Positions 1-19,104 of a DNA stretch of 64,000 bases are shown piece after piece. Source of the stretch: Branchiostoma floridae (taxonomy: Eukaryota > Chordata > Leptocardii > Amphioxiformes > Branchiostomatidae); contig NC_049984.1 in the NCBI RefSeq assembly GCF_000003815.2, positions 8,268,197 to 8,332,196 of the forward strand, written 5' to 3'. Position numbers and translations under genes: made by a program. Every line of letters begins with the position of its first letter. Within the stretch, counting starts at the first letter, position 1. The notes beneath the pieces are model-generated. The model made no database searches. It was not told where the DNA came from and was given only the letters and a program-made list of their open reading frames with translations.

Positions 1-1384
1 TAAATTTTATACTGGCATCATCAAAACTGGCAATAACTGTCTTTGATATGAAAAAGACATAAAATGGTCCTAGTGTGCAAGCATGATCAAACATGAGATC
101 ATTGTGATTCAAGTTTTCAAAGAATCAGTGTCCTCAATTGCCTTGATTCTTCCTTACCCTACCACCTTTTGCACAATATCTCCATGAGCTAACTCTCCAC
201 ATTTATGACACAATATTATCATAATATTAAATTGAATTTGATGTACATACAGATTGCGATATTTGGTAGCTAGCAGGCACGCGGTGTGGGGTAGTACCAA
301 TGGTACTATGTCAGCTACAGCTACAATCTACTAGAACAAGGTCCAAACCAAAGCCAAACATTAAAATTCAAACTAAAACTATACAAAATGTAAACTGAAG
401 TATTATTGGTTTGTCATTGCAATTTCATTGTTCCACATTACATTATAAGCAAGATGATTTTAGACCTAATTGGTCCATTTATAGTGGATTAGATATTAAA
501 AGACAACATTTACATTTTGTTTTTGTCATCATATCTTTACAGTAACTTTTTCTGGTCTTGAATTTTATACTTACCATACAAATTAATTCTATGTCTGTTG
601 CCTATCAAGCCCTTGTCACACAGTGTCATATTTGTCGATCTCCAGAAGTTTGCCTTATTTAAAAATTGCCAGAGACTCTAACATAGTTTCACTTGGAAAC
701 CTACCCCATCACATTGGAACTCTAAAAATCGAGAGAACATGGGGCATACTACTGACGGGCATTAACAACGCAGGCAAGCAGGGATTCGTACAAGTCATGT
801 AACTCTACTGAGGTAACTGTGTGGTATCCACACAACGCATAGAATACATGAGGAATGTTCTTGATACACCTGCCACATCATTTCGTTCATTGTAATTCTT
901 CAAATTCCCTTTTTCTACTTCTAGCATTTGTTATAGTTTTGATGGATAGCTGTGTATTACATTACAGTTGTTACCCACACACATTGAGTCTATATCAGTT
1001 TTGGGATTTTTTTTCAAGGGGTGCCTGAGCATTCATACAAATCTTAGAGAAACATACAAAGCACTGTGTGAAAATGTACAAATCTCATGAAAAACAGGAG
1101 ATTTTTATCCAAACCAGCCAAATGCTAGTCACTTGATAAAACATAATACTGGCAGAATACATTTGTAGCTTAGATGGTATCATCATGCTGAAGGAGATAG
1201 GAATTATTGCGGGTAGAAACATACATGTACCTTCTCCCAATATACAACACTTGATTGGTTTGCGTCACAACACATTTTGCACACTGTGCTTTGTGCGTTT
1301 TAGACTTGTTTGAACTTGTACGGATGCTTTGTCACCCCAAGCAGGTTAAAATAACCTCCTTTGCCATCCACTTCAACTCCCATC
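1..1384. other. AGXT2 3' UTR and downstream sequence
   Basis: This is the 3' side of AGXT2, whose stop codon TAA is at 1385-1387. I see no second gene, no RNA gene and no strong repeat. The poly(A) signal of AGXT2 (which would appear as TTTATT on this strand) could not be placed with confidence. Confidence 0.5.
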
Positions 1385-10310
<8,926 letters not shown>

Positions 10311-10865
10311 CTTGGAACTGTGGAATTTTGGAAGACCTGGCAGAATTGTCCGGGGCCCTGAGGGGTGTTATCGTAAAATCAAGTCCTAAAACGCTCTCTA
10401 AACTTCCACTGGACCGCAGGATTAGCGATTTTCCTTCCGTCCTGGGTAAACTGAACGCTAAGGAAAGTATACGAGGCCTAAGCTGGACTTCGGCCAATTG
10501 TTGTTTATTGACCCCAACTGACCTGGATGACAGCCGATCTGATAAAAATGGAACAAACCATTCAGCCCCAGGGGAAAATAGGGGGTATGGCAAAAAATCT
10601 ATAATTGAAGGCCATTGAACAAAGTGAGATTTATGGTAATAGCCTCTTTTCTTTAACTTGAAGATCTTAACTTGGATGCTAACGTTAGACTGGCTGTCGC
10701 TTCATTGTGTTATTGTGTTATTGGGTGGGCCGACTACTCCGCCAGGGGCATAGGCGGGGCTGAATCGCAAGGGTCTGGAGTACGTCTGGAGCGAGCTGCC
10801 ATTCGGCGCCACTCAGGTGACCTCAATACGACAGTAATTGCCCCAGGTGCGGCCAAGGTACTGTA

Positions 10866-11140
10866 GGTTTTGAACCACGTACCGTACCCATCGCACGTGT
10901 GGTGGGTTCTTAACGTGCCTGGGGTATGGCTATCCCCAGACACTGGACCTCCATTTAACGTCCTATCCGAGGGACGGTCCTAGCCGAAGCTAGGTACTCA
11001 TTTTCACCTGAGTAAAGTGAGGAAAGTCGTGTAAAGTGCCTTTCCCAAGGACACAAGATCGGTAACACGGCAGTCGGATTCGAACCCGCAACCTCTCGGT
11101 CACGGGGCGAACACGGTCCCACTGCGCTACGCGGTCCCAC
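10866..11140 (-). mobile_element. tRNA-derived SINE, minus orientation
   Basis: Read on the minus strand, the head (about 11140 down to 11068) resembles a tRNA. It has an A-box-like GTAGCGCAGTGGG and a B box GGTTCGAATCC. It is followed by a body TTGGGAAAGGCACTTTACACG, TTTCCTCAC, CAGGTGAAAATGAGTACCTAGCTTCGGCTAG. The same head and body occur at 55408. The tail contains AAGAACCCACCACACGTG, also seen at about 63055. No target duplication was identified, so the borders are approximate. Confidence 0.8.
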
Positions 11141-12512
11141 CAAGTCACATGGAAGTGTTGACGTCGCAATGTTGCGACCATTCTTGTACTCAGTAACTAG
11201 CTTTTGTTTCAACGCACTTTTTGTGTAGGAGTAAATCTATTTCCGTTTTGTACTTTTTGCGTAGGAGTGACTAATGTATTATGAGCAAAAAGACGGGAAA
11301 AAGACCACAGAGAGCCTGCTATTTAGGCTATGTCGTAGCCTCTGAGATGCAATAGATTTGTTCGGATATTTTTTTGACTTTGAGATACAACCTGAGAAAC
11401 ATTCAATGATTGTGCACCTCCCACACAAAAATTGGTAAACAATTCCAGACATATTCTTGTCATCTCTCATAGAATTTGGAAGGACCTGAGATGTATAGAC
11501 ATTACAACATAGATTGTCATATAGATGCTAAATATCTACGGAAAAGTATCGCAATTGAGTGGAAATTTAAATGTGTTTGTATTTATTTCAATGATTACAG
11601 AACATGTCAATGAAATATTTTGTTACCGATGAATTGCGTAAGTCTCTTTTGTTTCGATCAAAAATTTTGATTTAATCACTGATACCTGAGGAATTACATA
11701 CTGAGAAATAAAGTGTTCTCCAACTCAGTTTGTCATTGTCAGCTTTGTTTCCCCATGGTGTGTGACCTTGGTTGTGCAGGACTTCCATTTTCTTACCCGA
11801 AATGTGAACATGCTATGGTGTTGATTTTTTGGTGGTAGTAACGTTAGATAGCTAATGGTAAGGAAGAACTGAAGTGGTGAAGGTTTAGGGCCCCTTAGCC
11901 AGCAGCTTTCTCATGATAAAACTGCAGGGACTTGTGTAGCTTTCCAACAAGAACGTTAGCATATTTCACGGTCATCACCAAGCGTATCAAGTTAATAATA
12001 ACGTTAAAACGTTATATCTTCCACAAGCACTGGCAGCAAAACCTTGCTCCCGAGTGATTTAATACGCAACGCTGAAACCGGACATTGCGTATTCCGGTCG
12101 TCAGACAACCAATGATAAACGTTTAATATACTGTTTGATCGATGAACGACTGGCGGGAAGCACGTGTTTATCGGCATGTGCAGAGGTGATCTCTTGTATC
12201 ATATGACCGAGTAACGTTCTACTCATCGCTCACGCGGAATTTCTCATGGGCCAACAAAAGGTCAAAGGCTTTTATATGAAAAGCAGCTAGGTCGTAGAGT
12301 GGATTTTCGGCCAGAGTTTGCGAGCTAAGACGTTAAATTCCAAAGTTCCTCGCGAAATTTATAGATGTAGTTATTATCAGTTTGATAGCCGTGAATAATC
12401 CACTTGCATCGCTACGGGAGCCGTTTGGAACGAAATCCTTGGAGGCAGTTCAGTTTAAATACCAACTATGGGACTGGGGCACTGGGGTTTTATAACGTTA
12501 TGTGTGAAAACG

Positions 12513-13080
12513 TTTTGCGCGTGAAAAGCTGATTCTCTCTTGCTGTTCATGTTATGAACTAAATGAAGTTCAAGACATGACACGAAACAGAAATAAGGAA
12601 ATAACATGTTTAATCATCACATTGTTGCATTCTAGAGAACAAAACCTCGTTCTGTCAATTTTTCATTGATTTTTAGTTATTTTATAATGTAAAGCTTTCA
12701 CGCGCACAATAGTTTTAAAGTTGCGCGTGAAAGAATATATTGTTGATAAAATTCAAAATTAAGCTTACATAATGATAATGAATGTTGTTGCGATATAAAA
12801 GAAACAATGCACTTTTCCAAGTATTTCTGACAAATTTATGTATCATTCAAATATTCAAGTTTTACGAGCTAAAAACTTTGAAAGGGTTTTTGCGCGTGAA
12901 ATATGCAAATTAACCAATTAAAAAGACTTATAAGTGACAAATGGAAAATCACGTCACAGAGTCACATTCTTCCGACGCCTAAGAACATTGTACTTCACAT
13001 TTATTACATACAAATGTTACATGTATTTCGGGAATATTTTTTTTCGAGCTCAATTTTTCACGTGCAAAGTTTTCGCGCGC
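12513..13080. promoter_or_regulatory. Cluster of GCGCGTGAAA words upstream of ENTR1
   Basis: TTGCGCGTGAAA or its complement occurs at 12515-12526 (+), 12695-12706 (-), 12721-12733 (+) and 12887-12901 (+). Related TTTCACGTGCAAA is at 13056-13068 and TTTCGCGCGC at 13071-13080. The copies at 12695 and 12721 form an inverted repeat with an arm of 12-13 bp. The core TTTTGCGCG resembles E2F-type sites (known motif). Promoter use is inferred from position, ending 70 bp before the ENTR1 ATG; a transposon origin is possible. Confidence 0.45.
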
Positions 13081-13149
13081 AGAAAACACCTTCGACGTCG
13101 ACACCCCTGTACGGTGAATGGACTATGCCAATCGAGTCAGCTGACCAAC

Positions 13150-13461
13150 ATGGCAGAAGGTAGTAGTGGGGAGGGCGATCCTCCACCATCTGAAGAGGAA
13201 AATCCGTTTTCTTTCCGAAAGTTTGTGGGAAAACCAGGCAGCAAGGGTCAGGAGCAAAAATCAGCAAAGGCAGAGAAGCCTACAGGTCAGGAAAAGGACG
13301 ATTTGTTGGATATTTTTGCCGGTCCGGTGGAAGTGAAACCGAGAGAGCAGTTGAAAGTCCAGATGGAGGAGGAAGACGCCCCCACTTGCTTATACACTAT
13401 ATCCACTTGCACTATATCGATCCATGATTCATTTGCCTGTTGTATGAAGCCTTATAATTAG
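13150..13461 (+). CDS. ENTR1: ENTR1 first coding exon (3' border unresolved)
   Basis: The ATG at 13150 opens MAEGSSGEGDPPPSEEENPFSF, and the frame stays open to a stop at 13459-13461. The next exon needs one carried base. The only phase-matching GT is at 13322-13323 (GCCG|GTCCGG), a weak donor that would give DIFA-E-GKAKS. The residues after 13321 still look like protein (acidic, EEEDAP), so a skipped microexon or another donor is possible. The reported end is the end of the open frame, not a splice site. Confidence 0.6.
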   Translation: MAEGSSGEGDPPPSEEENPFSFRKFVGKPGSKGQEQKSAKAEKPTGQEKDDLLDIFAGPVEVKPREQLKVQMEEEDAPTCLYTISTCTISIHDSFACCMKPYN

Positions 13462-16400
13462 GCCTCAGACAAGAAATGAATTAGACTGTACTGTGTACAT
13501 TGGCTTTAATGAGAAAACAACAACGTTTATCATTATGGCTGAATATCGAAGAATGCTTGTTCTTTATGGAATAACAATGTCCCTCCAATCAAACAGATAA
13601 AATCTGAAAGAGACCCTTTTGCTGCCCTTGCCTGACCTCAGCTCACAGGACCAAAGAGCGCACATGCCCGACCTATCTCTCGGATGCCGAAATTTCCCTG
13701 TTTTTTTATTGTTAGTCATAGACATGAAATGATAACACTTATTCTGTTTTCTCTAGAAGGAAAAGCCAAGTCAAAAAAGGACAAGAACCCATTTTCCTTC
13801 AAGGAATTCCTGAGAGAGTCGGCAACAAAAAGTACCAAGGCAAAATCATCACCTCACAGGAAAACCCCACCTGAACAACGTGTTCTACCACCCGTATCAC
13901 CTCCAGAAGTAAGTCGAGCATGTTGAACTAGCTGAGTTAGTATTATTAACTAGCATCATTAACTTGCTTTATGATACTGCCTACCACCTAACGTCACCTC
14001 CTTAGAAAAGGTATGCACGCAGACTCTCTTGTATAAGTAGTAATGCATTCTTTGATAATGAATTTTTTACTTATTATTGAACAATAGAGCACATATATCT
14101 ATAATGTCAGTGATTTTTAAAATTGAACAACAGTTTTTTTTTATAGGAAGGTTCATCTGTGATTGTAATCAACATGGTCATTTCTCCTTGAGAAGGCTCA
14201 GAGGATTNNNNNNNNNNNNNNNNNNNNNNNNNNNNNNNNNNNNNNNNNNNNNNNNNNNNNNNNNNNNNNNNNNNNNNNNNNNNNNNNNNNNNNNNNNNNN
14301 NNNNNNNNNNNNNNNNNNNNNNNNNNNNNNNNNNNNNNNNNNNNNNNNNNNNNNNNNNNNNNNNNNNNNNNNNNNNNNNNNNNNNNNNNNNNNNNNNNNN
14401 NNNNNNNNNNNNNNNNNNNNNNNNNNNNNNNNNNNNNNNNNNNNNNNNGACACTAAATCTTCCATCCCCGAGAAAAATCTTCCCAGCTTCTTCTCCGATC
14501 CGGAAATTCCTGGCATCGTGGATGGTACAACAGGGCAGGATGCACAGCCATTGGACAATGTGTTGGGAGCTGGGCTAGCCTCAGTGGAGATACCTACGGT
14601 AGACCCTGAAGCTGGATCTGTGGAGTCATCCTTACAGGAGGGCCCCATCAACTTACCTGACTTCTTGTCAGATGGTGCCATATGTAATGGGGAATTAGAG
14701 GAGGAGGGAGGGCAAGAAGGTACAGGTGCTGCTTCAGGTGTGGATCACACAGTGTTTGTACAGGTGAGTCGGTCCAATTTTTCATTCAAGAGCTTGATGT
14801 CATAAGTATTGTGCCATTTCATGAAAGAAGTTCACTTTCTCCCTGTTGAAGCCAATTCAATGGGTACAAAATGTATTTGGGGCCTTAAATCACCATACAA
14901 CATCTCCTGGGCGACCCACCCGAAGTTGATGAATCACGACTTGTTAAGTTGTTTACAGGTGGCTCACTTCCACAGTTCCCCCTAAATAACCACAATCAAC
15001 ACAACCTTTCCTGCTGCCTCCAGAATGTTTTTGCTGGCTTTCCTAAGCCACTGACCTGTTAGTGTTACTCAAATGTTATTGTAAAATTCACCTTTAGTTA
15101 AGTACTGTGCTTACTAGTAGTTACTAGTACAATGTTGAATAACAACATTCCACTCCTTTTATCTTCAGTACATATATCTACTGCACAATCATATGGATAA
15201 CCTGTACCATTTCTTTCCAGATGGAAAAGGACAATAGAACATTGAGAAGACAGCTGGTAGAGGCTAGGAGACAAGTGCAATCTCAGACAGAGAGGTCAGT
15301 AAAACTAGCAGTCAGAAATGTGCACAACAGTAAAATCATGAAAAAGACTTGATCTACTTGAAGTCTTGTGAAAGATACCTACTAGTATAGTTATTGTATT
15401 ACTGTAATAGTAGTTATGTCTTCAGTACCTTAACAAAAATTGAGGTGTTCAAAAGTTTTTTTTTTTTCTAGAACTATTTTAGAGTCAGACTTGCTGTCAT
15501 CAAGTACAGTAGAGGCATCCTCATTAGATAGCTTTAAACAACACTTACATTTACAGCTAGATGTGCAATGGTGAGCTGTGGTAGGTTATTCATTTGCCTG
15601 TAAAGCAGATGTACTGGCTATACAGATGTAGATACAAATAGACATTGTCACAGGTGAGTGCATCTAATACCAGTAGCATATCTATTCTCTCTTTAGAATA
15701 TCCGAGCTGCAGCAGCAGATGTCTGCCCAGAGTAAGGCAGAAGCAGAGGAGACAGCAGCCCTAGAGAGGATGGTACAACAGGTGGAGACAAACCTGGAAG
15801 TGGCAACAGTAGGTTTAGCTTCTGCATCCTGGTAAACGTCAGCCTGGGAACCATCTGAATAGTAGTTCACTCCTATGTTTGCGTCTGCTACCCATATGGA
15901 GACCTAATGAGCGAATTAAGGAATGGGTTCTAGAGTGCTTATTCGATGACAACAGGCCCTCCTGCAAGTGGATGGAGGGCATTTTGGGTGTTGGAATGCT
16001 TTGAATGAGCTCTTGAACCCATTCCTTAATTTGCTGGTGCAAATTAAGATAGGGACCAATCAGCGCCCTCATCCAAAATTTGGACGATTTCAGACGTTAA
16101 GGTGGTCAAGGTTCACAGACAGAACAGCAGAGAAGCGACTGTATGTAGTGTAATGACTGTCATCTGGAGCTAGAAGCGACTGTATATAGTGTATAATAAA
16201 CGCTGGAGCAAACTACTTTCCGGATGGTACCCAGGCTAGATAAACGTGTATATTGGAACAAGTTTGTAAGAGTTTTTTTTTTTTCATTGTATCTTCATTT
16301 AATACAGTAGCCACACAACACATTTAAGTTGTCTTTTACCTCTTCTACTTCAGAAAAGAGCGGTTACAGCTGAAGAAACAATAGCCAAACAAAAGAAGGA

Positions 16401-17251
16401 GATCAAATCTCTTCAGGTAAGTTACAACTTATAATCCCATTGGTGAATGCCCAATTTTCATCTTTGATTTTCTTGACCTGTCAGCATTTGTTTAGTAAGA
16501 CTAAGAAAACAAGAGATATCGGGGAATGGCGATTGTAGACAGGAAGTATGTTCATATTGTAACTCTCATCACCTGTGTGAAAACAGATGTAATCAGTTGA
16601 TGTGTTTGTTTGTATTTCTGTGCATCCGTACTTCTGTGAATATATCGTGTAAGGCAGAAGTGGTACAATAGGATACTTGAAGAATTGGAAGAATGGTTTA
16701 GTAGTGTGGCAATGATTTTATAGTTTTACTTTTAGAGCAAGGATGACTCATGCCTGCTCACATAATAATGTCAGGTTGTCACAACGATGTTCATCCAATT
16801 TTACATGAGGCTCTTGTACCATACAGCCTTGTATCTTTATTAATCGTTATTATGTGAATTGTATTTACAGGCCCGAGTGAGCTTGTTATCACAGGAGAAC
16901 AGCTGTCTAAGAGCGGGGGACTCCCCCCTGACTGGTGTCAGAGAGAAGGCTAAGTCTGCCTCAGAACAACTTTCCACTGCTGCTAAAAATGCAGACCAGT
17001 CCATTAGGTAAGGCATAAAAGAATAGATGTTGGGTTTCAGAAAGGAAGAATTATACATCACTTTTCATTGAGTTCATTGTAGATTTCTTTGAAGTGCCAT
17101 TTTGTAAATGTATGCTTACTTTTGTTTCAGGCAACTTCTCACAGGTGTGGAAACACTGAAGCTAGTGTCAGATTTGCTGGCAGACATCGACAAAATTACG
17201 GAGGTTAAAGAAGAGCCCCCTCCACCAGATTCCCAAGGAGCGACATCATAA
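13150..17251 (+). CDS. ENTR1: ENTR1 (SDCCAG3), endosome-associated trafficking regulator 1
   Basis: ENTR1 is an endosomal and centrosomal coiled-coil adaptor. In vertebrates it links endosomal sorting (VPS35/retromer, PTPN13) with cytokinesis and ciliogenesis. Exons are 13150 to about 13321 or beyond (donor unresolved), 13757-13908, 14449-14763 (5' part in the gap), 15221-15294, 15697-15808, 16354-16416, 16871-17007 and 17131-17251 (stop TAA at 17249-17251). Frames join from exon 14449 onward. Evidence is the NPFSF box typical of the family, a disordered acidic middle, a coiled coil starting MEKDNRTLRRQL, and a C-terminal block QLLTGVETLKLV followed by DIDKITEVKEE. That block matches the family C-terminus in order and composition. 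Unusually, NPFSF occurs twice, in exons 1 and 2. The ATG context is CCAACATGG. Confidence 0.88.
14208..14448. other. Assembly gap (241 N) inside ENTR1
   Basis: This is a run of N. It hides the 5' part of the ENTR1 exon that reappears at 14449 as DTKSSIPEKNLPSFFSDPE. Sequence just before the gap (14144-14207) has stops in the needed frames, so the acceptor is probably inside the gap. Confidence 0.98.
15840..16239. mobile_element. hAT-like MITE in ENTR1 intron
   Basis: Terminal inverted repeats of about 33 bp (imperfect) start CAGCCTGGGAACCATCTGAA at the left. At the right, on the other strand, they start CTAGCCTGGGTACCATCCGG. The 8-bp flanks GTAAACGT (15832-15839) and ATAAACGT (16240-16247) differ at one base. 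An internal inverted pair (AATTAAGGAATGGGTTC and its complement) and a 40-bp direct duplication (AGAAGCGACTGTATG) lie within. Eight-bp duplications are typical of hAT elements. There is no coding capacity. Confidence 0.75.
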
Positions 17252-17877
17252 TCATCACTCATGTACAAGACAGATAATCAGAGACTCACAGACACTTCCA
17301 TTGAACAAAAATGCAAACTAGAATATGGAAATATATATAACCATGAAAACACAGACAAACAGACAGACAGAAAAAATAAGATACCTCCCAGGAAGTCAGT
17401 AGTCTCTTTGACTGACTCTATGACCTGGACTGTAAAGTCTGATTAACTACTAGTCATACCACCAACTTTTTGTCAGACCTTTGATGTTTTTCAAGTCCTG
17501 TTGACCAGGTCTTTTAATGAGATTGTAAAGACATGACTCTTACAGTAGTGAAAATAGTTGTATCCTAGGAAAATGTTGCAAACAGTCCAGCAAAAGAAAT
17601 AGAAATACTTAATTCCTCTGACACTTAAGATATGTTTTATACCAGCAATTTACCTCAATCAGCTTCTTGTGCTAGAAATTCATTGTTTCCTAAACATTTT
17701 ACTTTTTAACAATGTGGAAAAGTGTGATAAAACTGGTATAAAGACTGTTAAATATCATGAGCCATAACATTGTGACATTGTCAGCATAATCCACCAACTA
17801 CTACATGTATCTCATTGTTGCGCTGTCTCAGTTAAAAGATTTAACATCTGCAATTTTTCTCTCGGCAATGAATTGTA

Positions 17878-17883
17878 AATAAA
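17878..17883 (+). terminator. Poly(A) signal of ENTR1
   Basis: AATAAA lies 627 bp after the ENTR1 stop and is the first canonical signal noticed downstream. Cleavage is expected 10-30 bp later. Confidence 0.6.
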
Positions 17884-18924
17884 ATTTCTTCATGAAATAC
17901 TTGCAGTTATTTTTCGCATGGGAATATCTGCTCTATTTGTAGCTATGTATGACAAATACTGGAAAAAGGTATTAATGTGTCCTTGCGGTTAGGGTTGTTG
18001 ACTTGGAATCCCTAGTAATCAGGAGAAGGCTCCAATGATATGCCCTCATTATGAAAAAAAAGTTAAAAATTCATTGAAATGTTAACCAGTCTGGTATGCA
18101 GGTATTAGTAATAGCCAAGATGTTTACCAGTTCGCTACCATGTAAAAATCCCAGCCAGTACTACATGTAATTCCTGCAACCCAACCTCTGCTTGGAGAAT
18201 AGAGTTGTTGACTTTGTGGCTCCTGTGGTAGCATTGGGTCTGTCACAGGATTCATGTGTATTTTTCATTTATATTTTGCCACCTCTACAAATATCCTGTG
18301 ATAAATTTAAGAACCAAGAAATTAGATTGATATAGCCTTAAAGTAAATCTTGAACCTTTCTTTTATTGATTTCTGTAAAGTTTAGTTAAAAGTACCTGTT
18401 GTTGTTAATATGAAGTAGCAACAAGGAATCGTTGTTGCAAAAACAGCACAGACCAGTGAGCAAGCGTGCCTGTAACAGGTGTATATATACGGTCAGGTGT
18501 TTATAGGCAATGGGACAAGCAGTCAGCCAGGTAAGCAGGGGCAAACATGCATTCAGCATTCAAACGTTTTCAAAGTAGGCGCTAAACTGAGAAAAAAATC
18601 TCTAATACAAACAGTTGAACAGTGGGTGCCTCGGGTCATATAAAGGTCCCAACTGAAACTCGGGTAAATGAATGGATGAATGGGTCTTGCAGGGGAACCC
18701 ATACAGTACATTAGGGGAAAAACCTTTAGATATTCTGACAGGGCTCATAAGAAAGTTGATATAGCCCAGGAAAAGCAAGATTGATGTTGATATTTTATGT
18801 GTGTGATATTGTTAGTATTTTGTCAGTATTTCGAGTCTTTGTTTTAAAAAAAGAATGAAATGGAAACTTTTTTCATGTTTTCTTGACATATCGCACACCT
18901 GTCCGTGAGCGGTCCCTAAACACC

Positions 18925-19010
18925 TGTTGCTACGTCACGTCTAAAGGTGACCAATCAGAGGGCGGCTTTGGGCGTCGGTGTCAGAGTTCTATAATGGCGG
19001 ACGGAGGGTT
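18925..19010 (+). promoter_or_regulatory. Probable promoter of the giant coiled-coil gene
   Basis: A CRE-like TACGTCACG (18931-18939) sits next to an RFX-type half site TTGCTA. A CCAAT box on the direct strand (GACCAATCAGAG, 18949-18960) runs into GGGCGG. A YY1-like ATAATGGCGGAC is at 18991-19002. No TATA box is evident. The ATG is about 100 bp downstream. Motifs are seen directly; function is inferred. Confidence 0.5.
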
Positions 19011-19104
19011 GAATACAAGAAGTTGTAGTCATGTTTCGGTCCTGAAAATAACCCGGACTTAAACTGTTAACGAACAAGACGTCTTTTGGGAACACTTCGA
19101 GATA

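Larger units (their letters stand above)
10311..13149. other. Intergenic region between divergent AGXT2 and ENTR1
   Basis: It holds AGXT2 5' sequence near 10311-10600, a minus-oriented SINE (10866-11140), unremarkable AT-rich sequence (11.2-12.5 kb), and the GCGCGTGAAA cluster (12513-13080). No extra gene was found. The two genes are head to head but 2.8 kb apart, so a shared promoter is not evident. Confidence 0.6.
17252..19104 (+). other. ENTR1 3' UTR, intergenic spacer and promoter of the coiled-coil gene
   Basis: The ENTR1 3' UTR runs to a poly(A) signal AATAAA at 17878-17883. Between 17.3 and 17.46 kb there is a dispersed repeat (ACACAGACAAACAGACAGACAG ... CTCTATGACCTGGAC) that is also found at 26.28-26.42 kb. 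From 17.9 to 18.9 kb I see no gene. The 5' region of the next gene begins at about 18.9 kb. Confidence 0.6.

Noticed and set aside
11060-11140. tRNA gene on the minus strand
   Set aside because: It has A- and B-box-like sequence, but it is joined directly to the body of a SINE family present several times here, and the arms do not pair as a proper cloverleaf by eye.
14077-14681. Long open frames across the second gap on both strands
   Set aside because: The minus-strand frame is the shadow of the ENTR1 exon plus N. The plus-strand frame is real only from 14449 on.
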